NCBI GenBank assembly: GCA_012513915.1
Contig: JAAZBG010000033.1
Coordinates: 1-64,000 of the forward strand
DNA length: 64,000 nucleotides
Direction: 5' to 3'
DNA from: Fibrobacter sp.
GTDB lineage: Bacteria; Fibrobacterota; Chitinivibrionia; Chitinivibrionales; Chitinispirillaceae
Under the pieces are notes generated by a model that worked only from the letters and a program-made list of their open reading frames with translations, did no database searches and was not told the DNA's origin. Made by a program: the position numbers and the translations under genes. Shown here one piece after another: positions 56,620 to 64,000 of the stretch (its first letter is position 1; each line of letters opens with the position of its first letter).

Positions 56620-59452
56620 ACCAAACTCATGGAACAATAAACCAGCACTTATAGAGCACCTTTTTCCCGTTCAGAAACTGTCGGTCGAAAGTTTTAAAGA
56701 GCAGATGGCTGGTTCCGGTAAAACGCTGGTGAGTCTTGGTGGTTACTGGAAAGGCCGAAAACCACTTATTCTCAATAAAGCATGTATTCTTGGTTCGTTG
56801 CTTCCGTTTACAGGTGCTTTAAAACGGGATCTTGAAATATTTGAGATGCTAATGGGTATGGATAATGAGTCGATTGAAATTCGTCTTATTGAAAAAAATG
56901 CCAAACAGGTTGATTTTTTTAAGGTACATGAGCGTTCCGCACAATACCAGGTCAAGTATAAAGATTTTGTTCGTGATGCATTAAGGCCGGAGGAGTGCGA
57001 TCGTTCGCTCTTCGACCATATCTGGAATGAGGTTAATGAGCATCTTGGTACGTGTGCGACAACATTTCCCGAATTAGTTGAACAAATGGGAATTGCCCGT
57101 TTTGGACATAAGCCAAGAGTTGCAGATGTATTCAGCGGTTCGGGCCAGATTCCATTCGAGGCAGCTCGTTTAGGGTGTAAAGTTTATGCGTCAGATTTAA
57201 ATCCTATTTCGTGTATGCTGACCTGGGGTGCATTTAATGTTGTTGGTGCAAATTCTCAAAAAAGCAACAAAAATAAAGTAGAACAAAACGCATTAGCCCA
57301 AAATATAAGTACAACTATAGACACAATGGGAATTGAAACAGATGGAAACGGGTGGAATGCAAAAGCGTTTTTATATTGCAATGAAGTCAATTGCCCTGAA
57401 ACAGGTTGGATGGTGCCTTTACTGCCATCAAGGGTTGTTAGTTGTAAGAGTTACAAGGTAATTGCCAATTTAATTCCTATACATGCAGAGAAACGATACG
57501 AAATTGATATTGCGTATGTTACTACCGATGAAGAAATAGAAGCTGCAAGAGAGGGCACTGTTCAGGATGGTTATGTTGTTCATTCACCAGATGGAATAAA
57601 TTTAATCCGCACGAAAATATCCACACTTAGGGGTGATTTTACTGAAGGTAAAGTGAGTGGAAATAAATTAAGACTTTGGGAAAAATCTGATTTTATTCCC
57701 CGTAAAGAAGATGTCTTTCAGGAGAGACTTTATTGTGTTTTGTGGAAAAGAAAAAAGAAATCAGGCAAGGGTGAAGAATACGAGTTCAGAAAAGTAACAG
57801 CTGCCGATTTACAACGTGAACAAAAAGTAATCGATTTTATAACTGAACACTTTTCTGAATGGCAGGAAAAAGGATGTATTCCTGACATGAAAATTGAACC
57901 TGGAAATGAAACAGAGCGACTTTACCGTGAGCGTGGATGGACCTATTGGCACCATTTGTTTAATCCACGGCAATTACTATCAGCGGGTCTTGTTCGTCAA
58001 CAAATCAATGGGTTATTAGCTATTCCACTGGCAAGACTTATTAATCAAAACTCACGGTTGTCACGCTGGGATTCTGCAAGTGGTGGTGGTGGTTGTGTAC
58101 AGGCTGTATTTGACAATCAGGCATTAAACACGCTCTATACGTATGGCTGCAGAGCGAGTTCAAATTTTGAAGATTTGTTAACTAAATCATCAAAACATTT
58201 CCCAATAGATGAAGCAATGTATACCGTGAATACACATCCGGCGCAAGAACTTGCAACAGAAAACGACATATACATTACCGATCCACCATACGGTGATGCT
58301 GTAAAATATGAAGAAATAACCGAGTTTTTTATTGCATGGCTTCGTAAAAATCCACCTGTTGAATTCGCACACTGGACATGGGACAGCCGTCGCTCGCTTG
58401 CTGTCAAGGGTGAAGATGATGGATTCAGACAAGGAATGGTTGCGGCGTACCGGAAAATGGGCCAGATGATGCCCGATAATGGGATTCAGGTACTCATGTT
58501 TACCCACCAGAGTGGCTCCATCTGGGCTGATATGGCAAATATTGTCTGGGCTGCCGGTTTACAGGTAACTGCAGCATGGTATGTTGTTACCGAAACCGAT
58601 TCCGCACTTCGTCAGGGTGCCAATGTTACCGGAACGGTATTACTCGTACTCCGTAAACGTATCGAACGCAAAGAATCGTTCCGTGATGAACTTGGCTGGG
58701 AGATTGAAGACGCCGTACGTAAACAGGTCGAAAGCCTCACCGGGCTTGACAAAACGGTCCGTGAAGAAAACTCCGAAGGTCTCTATAACGACGCCGATAT
58801 CCAGATGGCCGGCTATGCTGCAGCACTGCGGGTTCTTACCACCTATTCCGTTATTGACGGAAAGGATATGGAAACAGAAGCGACGGCACCGCGTAAAAAA
58901 GGACAAAAGAATTTTGTTGATGAACTCATCGATTTTGCGGTACAGACTGCGGTGCAATTCCTTGTTCCTATCGGTTTTGAAAAAGAGCAGTGGCAGCGCC
59001 TTGCACCAATCGAACGGTATTACCTCAAGATGGTAGACATGGAGGCACAAGGGGAAAAGTCGCTTGACAACTACCAGAATTTTGCAAAAGCATTCCGTGT
59101 ACATCATTTCGACGCCCTTATGGCAAGTGCAAAAGCAAACGCCGCACGTATGCGTACCGCAGAGGAATTTAAAGGTGAACTGATGAGCGGTTCCGCAGAA
59201 ATTGCATCAACAACCCTGCGGGCATTATTGTATGCTATGTATGAAGTACAGCGAGACACCGAAATTGACGATGTCCTGCTGCACCTGATGACCAATTGCG
59301 GCCCGAATTACCTTCAGGTAAAACCACTCCTGATTATCATGGCAGATTTTCTTGCAACAAAACGGGAAGATCTCAAACCGATGCACCTTTACGAAAAAGA
59401 AGCATCCTCAGCACGGGTGCTTGCCGAGGCAATAAGAAATCAGAGATTGTAA
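56612..59452 (+). CDS. DUF1156 DNA methyltransferase, defence operon
   Basis: A 946-residue protein with an N-terminal DUF1156-like segment ('ALIEHLFPVQKLSVESFKEQ'), the SAM motif 'VADVFSGSGQIPFEAARLG' near residue 170 and the catalytic 'ITDPPYGDAVKYEE' near 555 (DPPY, N6-adenine or N4-cytosine type). The ~380-residue gap between them likely holds target recognition and accessory regions. It should modify host DNA and mark self. Base composition shifts inside the gene: middle lines are about 28-43% GC by hand count and later ones above 50%. It overlaps the preceding small ORF. Confidence 0.83.
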   Translation: MLEPNSWNNKPALIEHLFPVQKLSVESFKEQMAGSGKTLVSLGGYWKGRKPLILNKACILGSLLPFTGALKRDLEIFEMLMGMDNESIEIRLIEKNAKQVDFFKVHERSAQYQVKYKDFVRDALRPEECDRSLFDHIWNEVNEHLGTCATTFPELVEQMGIARFGHKPRVADVFSGSGQIPFEAARLGCKVYASDLNPISCMLTWGAFNVVGANSQKSNKNKVEQNALAQNISTTIDTMGIETDGNGWNAKAFLYCNEVNCPETGWMVPLLPSRVVSCKSYKVIANLIPIHAEKRYEIDIAYVTTDEEIEAAREGTVQDGYVVHSPDGINLIRTKISTLRGDFTEGKVSGNKLRLWEKSDFIPRKEDVFQERLYCVLWKRKKKSGKGEEYEFRKVTAADLQREQKVIDFITEHFSEWQEKGCIPDMKIEPGNETERLYRERGWTYWHHLFNPRQLLSAGLVRQQINGLLAIPLARLINQNSRLSRWDSASGGGGCVQAVFDNQALNTLYTYGCRASSNFEDLLTKSSKHFPIDEAMYTVNTHPAQELATENDIYITDPPYGDAVKYEEITEFFIAWLRKNPPVEFAHWTWDSRRSLAVKGEDDGFRQGMVAAYRKMGQMMPDNGIQVLMFTHQSGSIWADMANIVWAAGLQVTAAWYVVTETDSALRQGANVTGTVLLVLRKRIERKESFRDELGWEIEDAVRKQVESLTGLDKTVREENSEGLYNDADIQMAGYAAALRVLTTYSVIDGKDMETEATAPRKKGQKNFVDELIDFAVQTAVQFLVPIGFEKEQWQRLAPIERYYLKMVDMEAQGEKSLDNYQNFAKAFRVHHFDALMASAKANAARMRTAEEFKGELMSGSAEIASTTLRALLYAMYEVQRDTEIDDVLLHLMTNCGPNYLQVKPLLIIMADFLATKREDLKPMHLYEKEASSARVLAEAIRNQRL

Positions 59453-59480
59453 TTTGATAGAATACTAATAGAAAGGTTGT

Positions 59481-60734
59481 ATGATGGCTCAACGATCATC
59501 ACCAAATAAAAAGCCTGCAGTACCCAGAATAGAATCGATAAGTGTGAAAAATTATCGTGCTCTGAAAAGTATCACCTTAGAGAAGCTCACACCTATGACG
59601 GTGTTACTCGGTCCCAACGGAAGTGGTAAATCGACAATTTTTGATGTATTTAATTTTTTATCGGAGTGCTTTCAATTTGGACTGCGGCACGCATGGGACA
59701 GACGCGGAAGAGGTAAGGAATTAAAGAGTCGTGGTGCTGATGGGCCGATTGTATTTGAATTAAAATATCGTGAACAACCAAAAATGCCGGTGATCACGTA
59801 TCATCTGGCAATTGACGAAGGAAAAAAAGGGCCTGAGGTTGTTGAGGAGTGGTTGCAATGGCGACGTGGCGAACAATATGGTCAACCATTTCGTTTTATA
59901 GATTTCAGGAAAGGCATTGGAAAAGCAGTTAGTGGAGAAATGCCTGACAAAGAAGATAAACGGATTGAGACAAATCTTCGTTCTGCTGATTTGATTGCGG
60001 TAAATACACTTGGGCAATTTTCAGAACACCCACGTGTTGCAGCGTTAAGGGAGTTTATAACCGATTGGTATGTCTCCTATTTATCAATCGATCAGACACG
60101 CAGCCAGCCGGAAGCTGGTCCGCAGGAGCGTTTAAGTAAGAGTGGGGATAATTTACCCAATGTAATCCAATATCTTAAGGAACAGTTTCCCGAACGTCTG
60201 GAAAAAATATTTAAAATTCTCCAGCAGCGAATACCCCGACTGGAGCGGGTTGATGCAGAACCAATGCCTGACGGCCGTCTTCTTTTGCAAATTAAAGATG
60301 CGCCTTTTGATAAACCCGTTCTATCTAAATTCGCTTCAGATGGAACGATGAAGATGTTATCATATTTAACTCTTTTGCACGACCCGGAGCCTCCTCGTTT
60401 TATCGGAATTGAGGAACCGGAGAACTTTCTTCACCCAAGATTGTTACCAGAACTTGCTGAAGAGTGCAGAGCGGCTTCTGAGAAAAGTCAACTGCTTATT
60501 ACGAGTCATTCACCTTTTTTACTTAATGCAATGAAAGCAGAAGAGGTAAGGATTCTCTACAGGGATCATACTGGATTTACAAAAGTAGTCACGGCATCAG
60601 ATATTAAAGGTATTCAGGAAATGCTTGAACAGGGAGCATCTTTGGGTTATTTGTGGATGGAAGGTCATTTTGGACTCGGAGATCCGTTAGTCAATGCAGG
60701 TGCGCCAAAAGAGCTTAAAAAAAGGTCCAGATGA
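59481..60734 (+). CDS. AAA ATPase (OLD/RloA-like), paired with TOPRIM protein
   Basis: A 417-residue SMC/ABC-like ATPase with '[17 protein letters not shown]', Walker A '[18 protein letters not shown]' (~residue 42), a signature-like '[16 protein letters not shown]', Walker B '[17 protein letters not shown]' and the H-loop '[14 protein letters not shown]'. It is the ATPase half of AAA/TOPRIM two-gene modules such as PARIS AriA or split OLD systems. Its stop overlaps the next start (ATGATGG). It is 29 bases downstream of the methylase and on the same strand, so it is co-transcribed. Confidence 0.85.
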   Translation: MMAQRSSPNKKPAVPRIESISVKNYRALKSITLEKLTPMTVLLGPNGSGKSTIFDVFNFLSECFQFGLRHAWDRRGRGKELKSRGADGPIVFELKYREQPKMPVITYHLAIDEGKKGPEVVEEWLQWRRGEQYGQPFRFIDFRKGIGKAVSGEMPDKEDKRIETNLRSADLIAVNTLGQFSEHPRVAALREFITDWYVSYLSIDQTRSQPEAGPQERLSKSGDNLPNVIQYLKEQFPERLEKIFKILQQRIPRLERVDAEPMPDGRLLLQIKDAPFDKPVLSKFASDGTMKMLSYLTLLHDPEPPRFIGIEEPENFLHPRLLPELAEECRAASEKSQLLITSHSPFLLNAMKAEEVRILYRDHTGFTKVVTASDIKGIQEMLEQGASLGYLWMEGHFGLGDPLVNAGAPKELKKRSR

Positions 60735-61360
60735 TGGTTGAAAAATTAGTTGTATTTGTCGAAGAATATTCAATGGAAGCCGCACTTGAGATACTTTTGC
60801 CCAAACTGCTTAATGGTGTCACTTTTCAGATTATCCGGTTTCAGTGTAAAAACGACATGCTTAAGCAGCTACCATTACGTCTTAAGGGGTATAGCAGTTG
60901 GCTGCCTGCAAACTGGTCTATTCTGGTACTGGTAGACCGGGATGATGATGATTGCAAAGAACTGAAACGTGAACTTGAAAAACACTGTGCCACAGCCGGG
61001 TTACTCACCAGAACTGCAGCAAAAACCGGGCAGAAATTTAAAGTAACAAATCGAATTGTGATAGAGGAACTTGAATCGTGGTATTTTGGAGATTGGCAAG
61101 CGGTAAAAACAGCCTACCCCAAAGTCAATGCTAACATTGCAGGCAAAGCAGCATACCGTGATCCGGATTTAATAAAAGGCGGTACCTGGGAAGCACTTGA
61201 GCGTGTTTTAAAAAACTCCGGATATTTTTCTACAGGACTTCGCAAAATAGAATGTGCACGAACGGTAACTCCACACATGAACGTTAATGTGAACCGCTCT
61301 AAAAGCTTTAACGTTTTTCATCAGGCAATTACAAAGATTCTGAATGGGAGCATTGGTTAA
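60731..61360 (+). CDS. DUF4276-like TOPRIM protein, putative effector
   Basis: A 209-residue protein of the DUF4276 family. TOPRIM-type acidic motifs are visible: '[15 protein letters not shown]' (Glu) at the N-terminus and '[15 protein letters not shown]' (DxD) around residue 75. TOPRIM proteins of this type act as nucleases, and the equivalent in PARIS (AriB, a DUF4435 protein) is the toxic effector. It overlaps the ATPase gene by 4 bases; the start may be the first or second ATG. Effector activity is inferred from family and pairing. Confidence 0.77.
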   Translation: MMVEKLVVFVEEYSMEAALEILLPKLLNGVTFQIIRFQCKNDMLKQLPLRLKGYSSWLPANWSILVLVDRDDDDCKELKRELEKHCATAGLLTRTAAKTGQKFKVTNRIVIEELESWYFGDWQAVKTAYPKVNANIAGKAAYRDPDLIKGGTWEALERVLKNSGYFSTGLRKIECARTVTPHMNVNVNRSKSFNVFHQAITKILNGSIG

Positions 61361-61372
61361 GGAATACTATTT

Positions 61373-64000
61373 ATGACACTCCGCAGATTCTCATCACGTA
61401 CAGAAAACCTTGACAAGGAATTCTTATCAGTAATTCTTAAAGGCGCAACAGTATACCATCGCATAGCCGGATATTTTCGAAGTTCAATATTTGAACTTGT
61501 CGGTGAGGAGATCGCTGCTATCCCTGAAGTCAAAATACTCTGCAACAGTGAACTTGACCTTATAGACTTTCAGGTCGCAAGCGGTCGGGATAGTGCACTC
61601 AAGGAAAAATGGAATCAGGTTGATGTCGCCTCGGAATCAATTCTCTACAAAGATCACTACAGAAAACTTAAAGACCTGCTGACAAAAGGCAATGTGGAAA
61701 TAAGAGTTGTCCCAAGGGAACGGTTATTTCTTCATGGTAAAGCTGGTGTTATACATTACCCTGATGGACGCCGGGTATCATTTATCGGTTCTGTCAATGA
61801 GACAAAGAATGCTTTCGCATCAAACTATGAACTTGTATGGCAGGACGACGACACTGCAAGTGCAGACTGGGTGGAAGCAGAATTTGCAGCACTCTGGAAC
61901 GATGCCATACCACTTCCCGATATTATTATCTCCGAAATCAACCGTGTCGCAGAACGTCAGGAAATAAAGGTTGATACACTCGAAGCAGATGCAATTCCTG
62001 CTGCAGCAATGGTGGAAGCGCCTCTTTACAGAGGTGGAGAACAGCTCCAACCTTGGCAACGGTCTTTTGTTGCGCTCTTTATTGAACACCGGGCAAAATA
62101 TGGAAAATGTCGCCTGCTGATTGCCGATGAAGTTGGATTAGGAAAAACGCTTTCAATGGCGACAAGTGCTCTTGTTTCTGCACTTCTTGACGATGGTAGA
62201 GTGCTTATTCTTGCTCCGTCAACGCTACTGTTTCAATGGCAGGTCGAACTAAAAGACCGGCTTGGTGTACCAAGCGCAGTCTGGTCTTCTCAAAAGAAAG
62301 TCTGGATAGGGTCCGAAGGACAGCAATTATCGGTCAAGGGGCTATCTGAAACCATTAAAAATTGTCCTTGTCAAATTGCGATTGTCTCCACAGGGCTTAT
62401 TTTTCATCAATTCGATGGACATCAGTTTGGCCGCGAAGCAGCAAACTTACTCGCGCTTAATTATGGAACGGTGATACTTGACGAAGCGCATAAAGCACGT
62501 GTAAAGGGCGGCATTGGACTATCAGCCGATGAGCCAAACAACCTGCTCTATTTTATGAAATGTATAGCAAAAAAAACACGACATTTACTTTTAGGTACAG
62601 CGACCCCTATTCAAACGCGGGTTAGTGAACTTTGGGATCTGCTTGAAATTCTTAACACCGGCGCAGAATTTGTACTTGGTGATGCTCTTTCATCATGGCG
62701 CGATAGTAATGCTGTTATTCCGTATATTACCGGCAAGGAGGATGTTCACTCAACGGAAGTAATCTGGCAGATGCTTTCAAATCCGTTGCCGCCGGGAAGT
62801 GAAGACACTATTATCGGGCAGGTTCGCGATACACTATCGTTATCGGATAAAGAATTTTATTGTTCTGTCAAACATGAAGAACTCGATTTTACCATAAAAG
62901 AAATGGTGCTGCCGCAAGCGATAGGAAGTAATTTCTTTGTAAAAAACAATCCGGTTTTACGCCATGTTGTCGTACGTAAACGGAAGCAACTGGAAGATGA
63001 CGGATTACTTGAAAAAGTGGGTGTGGCGACACATCCGCTTATGGAAAAGCAACACCTTTACAATTCACGATTTTCAGGTATCGGTTTATTAACGAACACA
63101 CCTTTTGAAGTGGCATACAGAGCAACAGAACAATTCTGTAAACTGCTTCAGCAACGTACTAAAGCTGCAGGTTTTATGAAAACACTACTATTACAGCGGC
63201 TTTGCTCAAGTTTTGCATCCGGACTTGCTACAGCACATGCAATGTTAAACAGGGTTGCATTTGATGATGATGAAAATGCTGAAGATGAAGAACACATACT
63301 TGCAGAGATGACATCTGCGGAAATTAATTGTCTCAATGATATTGTTCGTGAATTGTCTCGACCCGAAGCACGAGACCCAAAACTTGAAACAGTCAGATGG
63401 TTTCTCACTGAGTTTACAAGTGACAATAGACACTGGCTTGAGCACGGGTGCATTATTTTCAGTCAATATTTTGATACATCATTCTGGGTCGCACGCGAAC
63501 TTGCAAAACTATTACCTGAAGAGACAATTGCTGTTTATGCCGGTGCAGGAAAAAGTGGTCTCTTTCGTAACAACCAGTTTAATGCGGTAGAACGCGATTC
63601 CATTAAGCGTGCTGTCAAGACACGGGAGATACGGCTTGTTGTCGCTACCGATGCCGCTTGTGAGGGCTTGAATCTTCAAACACTGGGCACTCTTATTAAT
63701 GTCGATTTACCCTGGAATCCATCACGTTTGGAGCAGCGCCTTGGACGAATAAAACGTTTTGGTCAGGCACGCCGGACAGTTGATATGCTTAACCTTGTCT
63801 ACAACGATACACAGGATGAGAAAGTATACAGCGCATTGTCGCAACGCTTAAAAGATACGTATGACATTTTCGGTTCTTTACCGGATACAATTCAGGACGA
63901 CTGGATTGACGATGAAGTAAAGTTAATTGACGCAATGGATGAGTATATTCATTTACGAAAAGTTGCAGAAAATGCATTCACCGTTCGTTATCGCTCATCA
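61373..64000 (+). CDS. PLD-like plus SNF2/DEAH helicase, partial at right edge
   Basis: Not in the ORF track because no stop occurs before the window ends; 876 codons are visible from ATG 61373. The N-terminus is a phospholipase-D-like domain with 'LFLHGKAGVIHYPDG' and 'FIGSVNETKNAFASNYELV'. A superfamily 2 helicase follows: Walker A-like 'LIADEVGLGKTLSMAT', the DEAH box in 'VILDEAHKAR', 'LGTATPIQTRVSEL' and the motif VI region 'EQRLGRIKRFGQARR'. PLD/SNF2 fusions are common in defence islands. It lies 12 bases after the TOPRIM gene. It likely translocates on DNA, with the PLD domain as a possible nuclease. Confidence 0.85.
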   Translation, partial: MTLRRFSSRTENLDKEFLSVILKGATVYHRIAGYFRSSIFELVGEEIAAIPEVKILCNSELDLIDFQVASGRDSALKEKWNQVDVASESILYKDHYRKLKDLLTKGNVEIRVVPRERLFLHGKAGVIHYPDGRRVSFIGSVNETKNAFASNYELVWQDDDTASADWVEAEFAALWNDAIPLPDIIISEINRVAERQEIKVDTLEADAIPAAAMVEAPLYRGGEQLQPWQRSFVALFIEHRAKYGKCRLLIADEVGLGKTLSMATSALVSALLDDGRVLILAPSTLLFQWQVELKDRLGVPSAVWSSQKKVWIGSEGQQLSVKGLSETIKNCPCQIAIVSTGLIFHQFDGHQFGREAANLLALNYGTVILDEAHKARVKGGIGLSADEPNNLLYFMKCIAKKTRHLLLGTATPIQTRVSELWDLLEILNTGAEFVLGDALSSWRDSNAVIPYITGKEDVHSTEVIWQMLSNPLPPGSEDTIIGQVRDTLSLSDKEFYCSVKHEELDFTIKEMVLPQAIGSNFFVKNNPVLRHVVVRKRKQLEDDGLLEKVGVATHPLMEKQHLYNSRFSGIGLLTNTPFEVAYRATEQFCKLLQQRTKAAGFMKTLLLQRLCSSFASGLATAHAMLNRVAFDDDENAEDEEHILAEMTSAEINCLNDIVRELSRPEARDPKLETVRWFLTEFTSDNRHWLEHGCIIFSQYFDTSFWVARELAKLLPEETIAVYAGAGKSGLFRNNQFNAVERDSIKRAVKTREIRLVVATDAACEGLNLQTLGTLINVDLPWNPSRLEQRLGRIKRFGQARRTVDMLNLVYNDTQDEKVYSALSQRLKDTYDIFGSLPDTIQDDWIDDEVKLIDAMDEYIHLRKVAENAFTVRYRSS

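Noticed and set aside
61707-61967. ORFs inside 61.7-63.6 kb (e.g. 86 aa)
   Set aside because: They are shadows of the long PLD-helicase frame, which the track omitted because it lacks a stop in the window.
52641-64000. BREX or DISARM assignment for the defence operon
   Set aside because: No PglZ, BrxC-like or Lon-like gene, and no DUF1998 (DrmB) protein was seen. The DUF499/DUF3780/DUF1156 combination points elsewhere.
1-64000. tRNA, rRNA, CRISPR array, prophage or insertion sequence
   Set aside because: Spacers were scanned by eye for cloverleaf-like, regularly spaced repeat or transposase signals and none was found; weak RNA genes could still be missed.

Overview
The window looks like a chromosomal segment of a Gram-negative, plant-polymer-degrading bacterium of the FCB group. 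Fibrobacterota (Chitinispirillia-like) is my best guess. The evidence is many secreted proteins with type-IX-like C-terminal sorting domains, outer-membrane barrel proteins, lipoproteins, S-layer-homology repeats, an MraY, and two secreted CE15 esterases. No rRNA, tRNA, CRISPR array, prophage or transposase was seen. The taxonomic call is inference.

Layout. (1) 0.4-8.5 kb: a co-directional set for an extracytoplasmic redox function. It holds a hydrazine-synthase-alpha-like protein with two CXXCH haem sites, a two-domain RidA/chorismatase-like enzyme, a secreted protein, a beta-propeller with two CXXCH sites and an outer-membrane-type protein. (2) 8.9-12.2 kb: a TerB-like protein coupled to a P-type cation ATPase. 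(3) 12.9-18.1 kb: three secreted carbohydrate esterases (one LpqC/CE1-like, two CE15-like). (4) 18.3-23.6 kb: membrane and housekeeping genes, including adjacent homologues of the plant and cyanobacterial phytol kinase / phytyl-phosphate kinase pair and an Fe-S aldo/keto reductase. (5) 23.8-28.8 kb: a three-gene phosphorelay (kinase, stand-alone receiver, hybrid kinase) and a periplasmic binding protein. (6) 29.1-33.1 kb: a multicopper oxidase with a barrel-like tail, a YHS-like metal-binding protein, an HxlR regulator and a divergent metallo-beta-lactamase-fold hydrolase. (7) 33.1-39.6 kb: a patatin phospholipase, a membrane-anchored protein with a putative HTH tail, and a chemoreceptor. (8) 40-52 kb: mostly core genes (xseB-ispA, methyltransferases, mraY, folD, UvrD-family helicase, M48 protease).

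(9) 52.6-64.0 kb, open at the right edge, is the most notable region. It is a compact seven-gene defence-type operon: DUF499 ATPase, DUF3780 protein, a 107-residue Walker-A fragment, DUF1156 DNA methylase, AAA ATPase, DUF4276 TOPRIM-like protein, and a PLD-plus-SNF2 helicase. The DUF499/DUF3780/DUF1156/helicase set fits a helicase-methylase-ATPase anti-phage system. Inserted between methylase and helicase is an AAA+TOPRIM pair laid out like PARIS or a split OLD nuclease, which could be a second, guarding module. The helicase has no stop before the window ends, so it is missing from the ORF track.

Non-coding structure includes several strong hairpins (3101-3136, 12243-12265, 33089-33114, 43434-43476, 51170-51206), a long inverted repeat at 8576-8670, tandem GC-rich palindromes at 50216-50280, and REP-like palindromes at 52164-52232. 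All family names come from reading motifs by eye; no database search was run.
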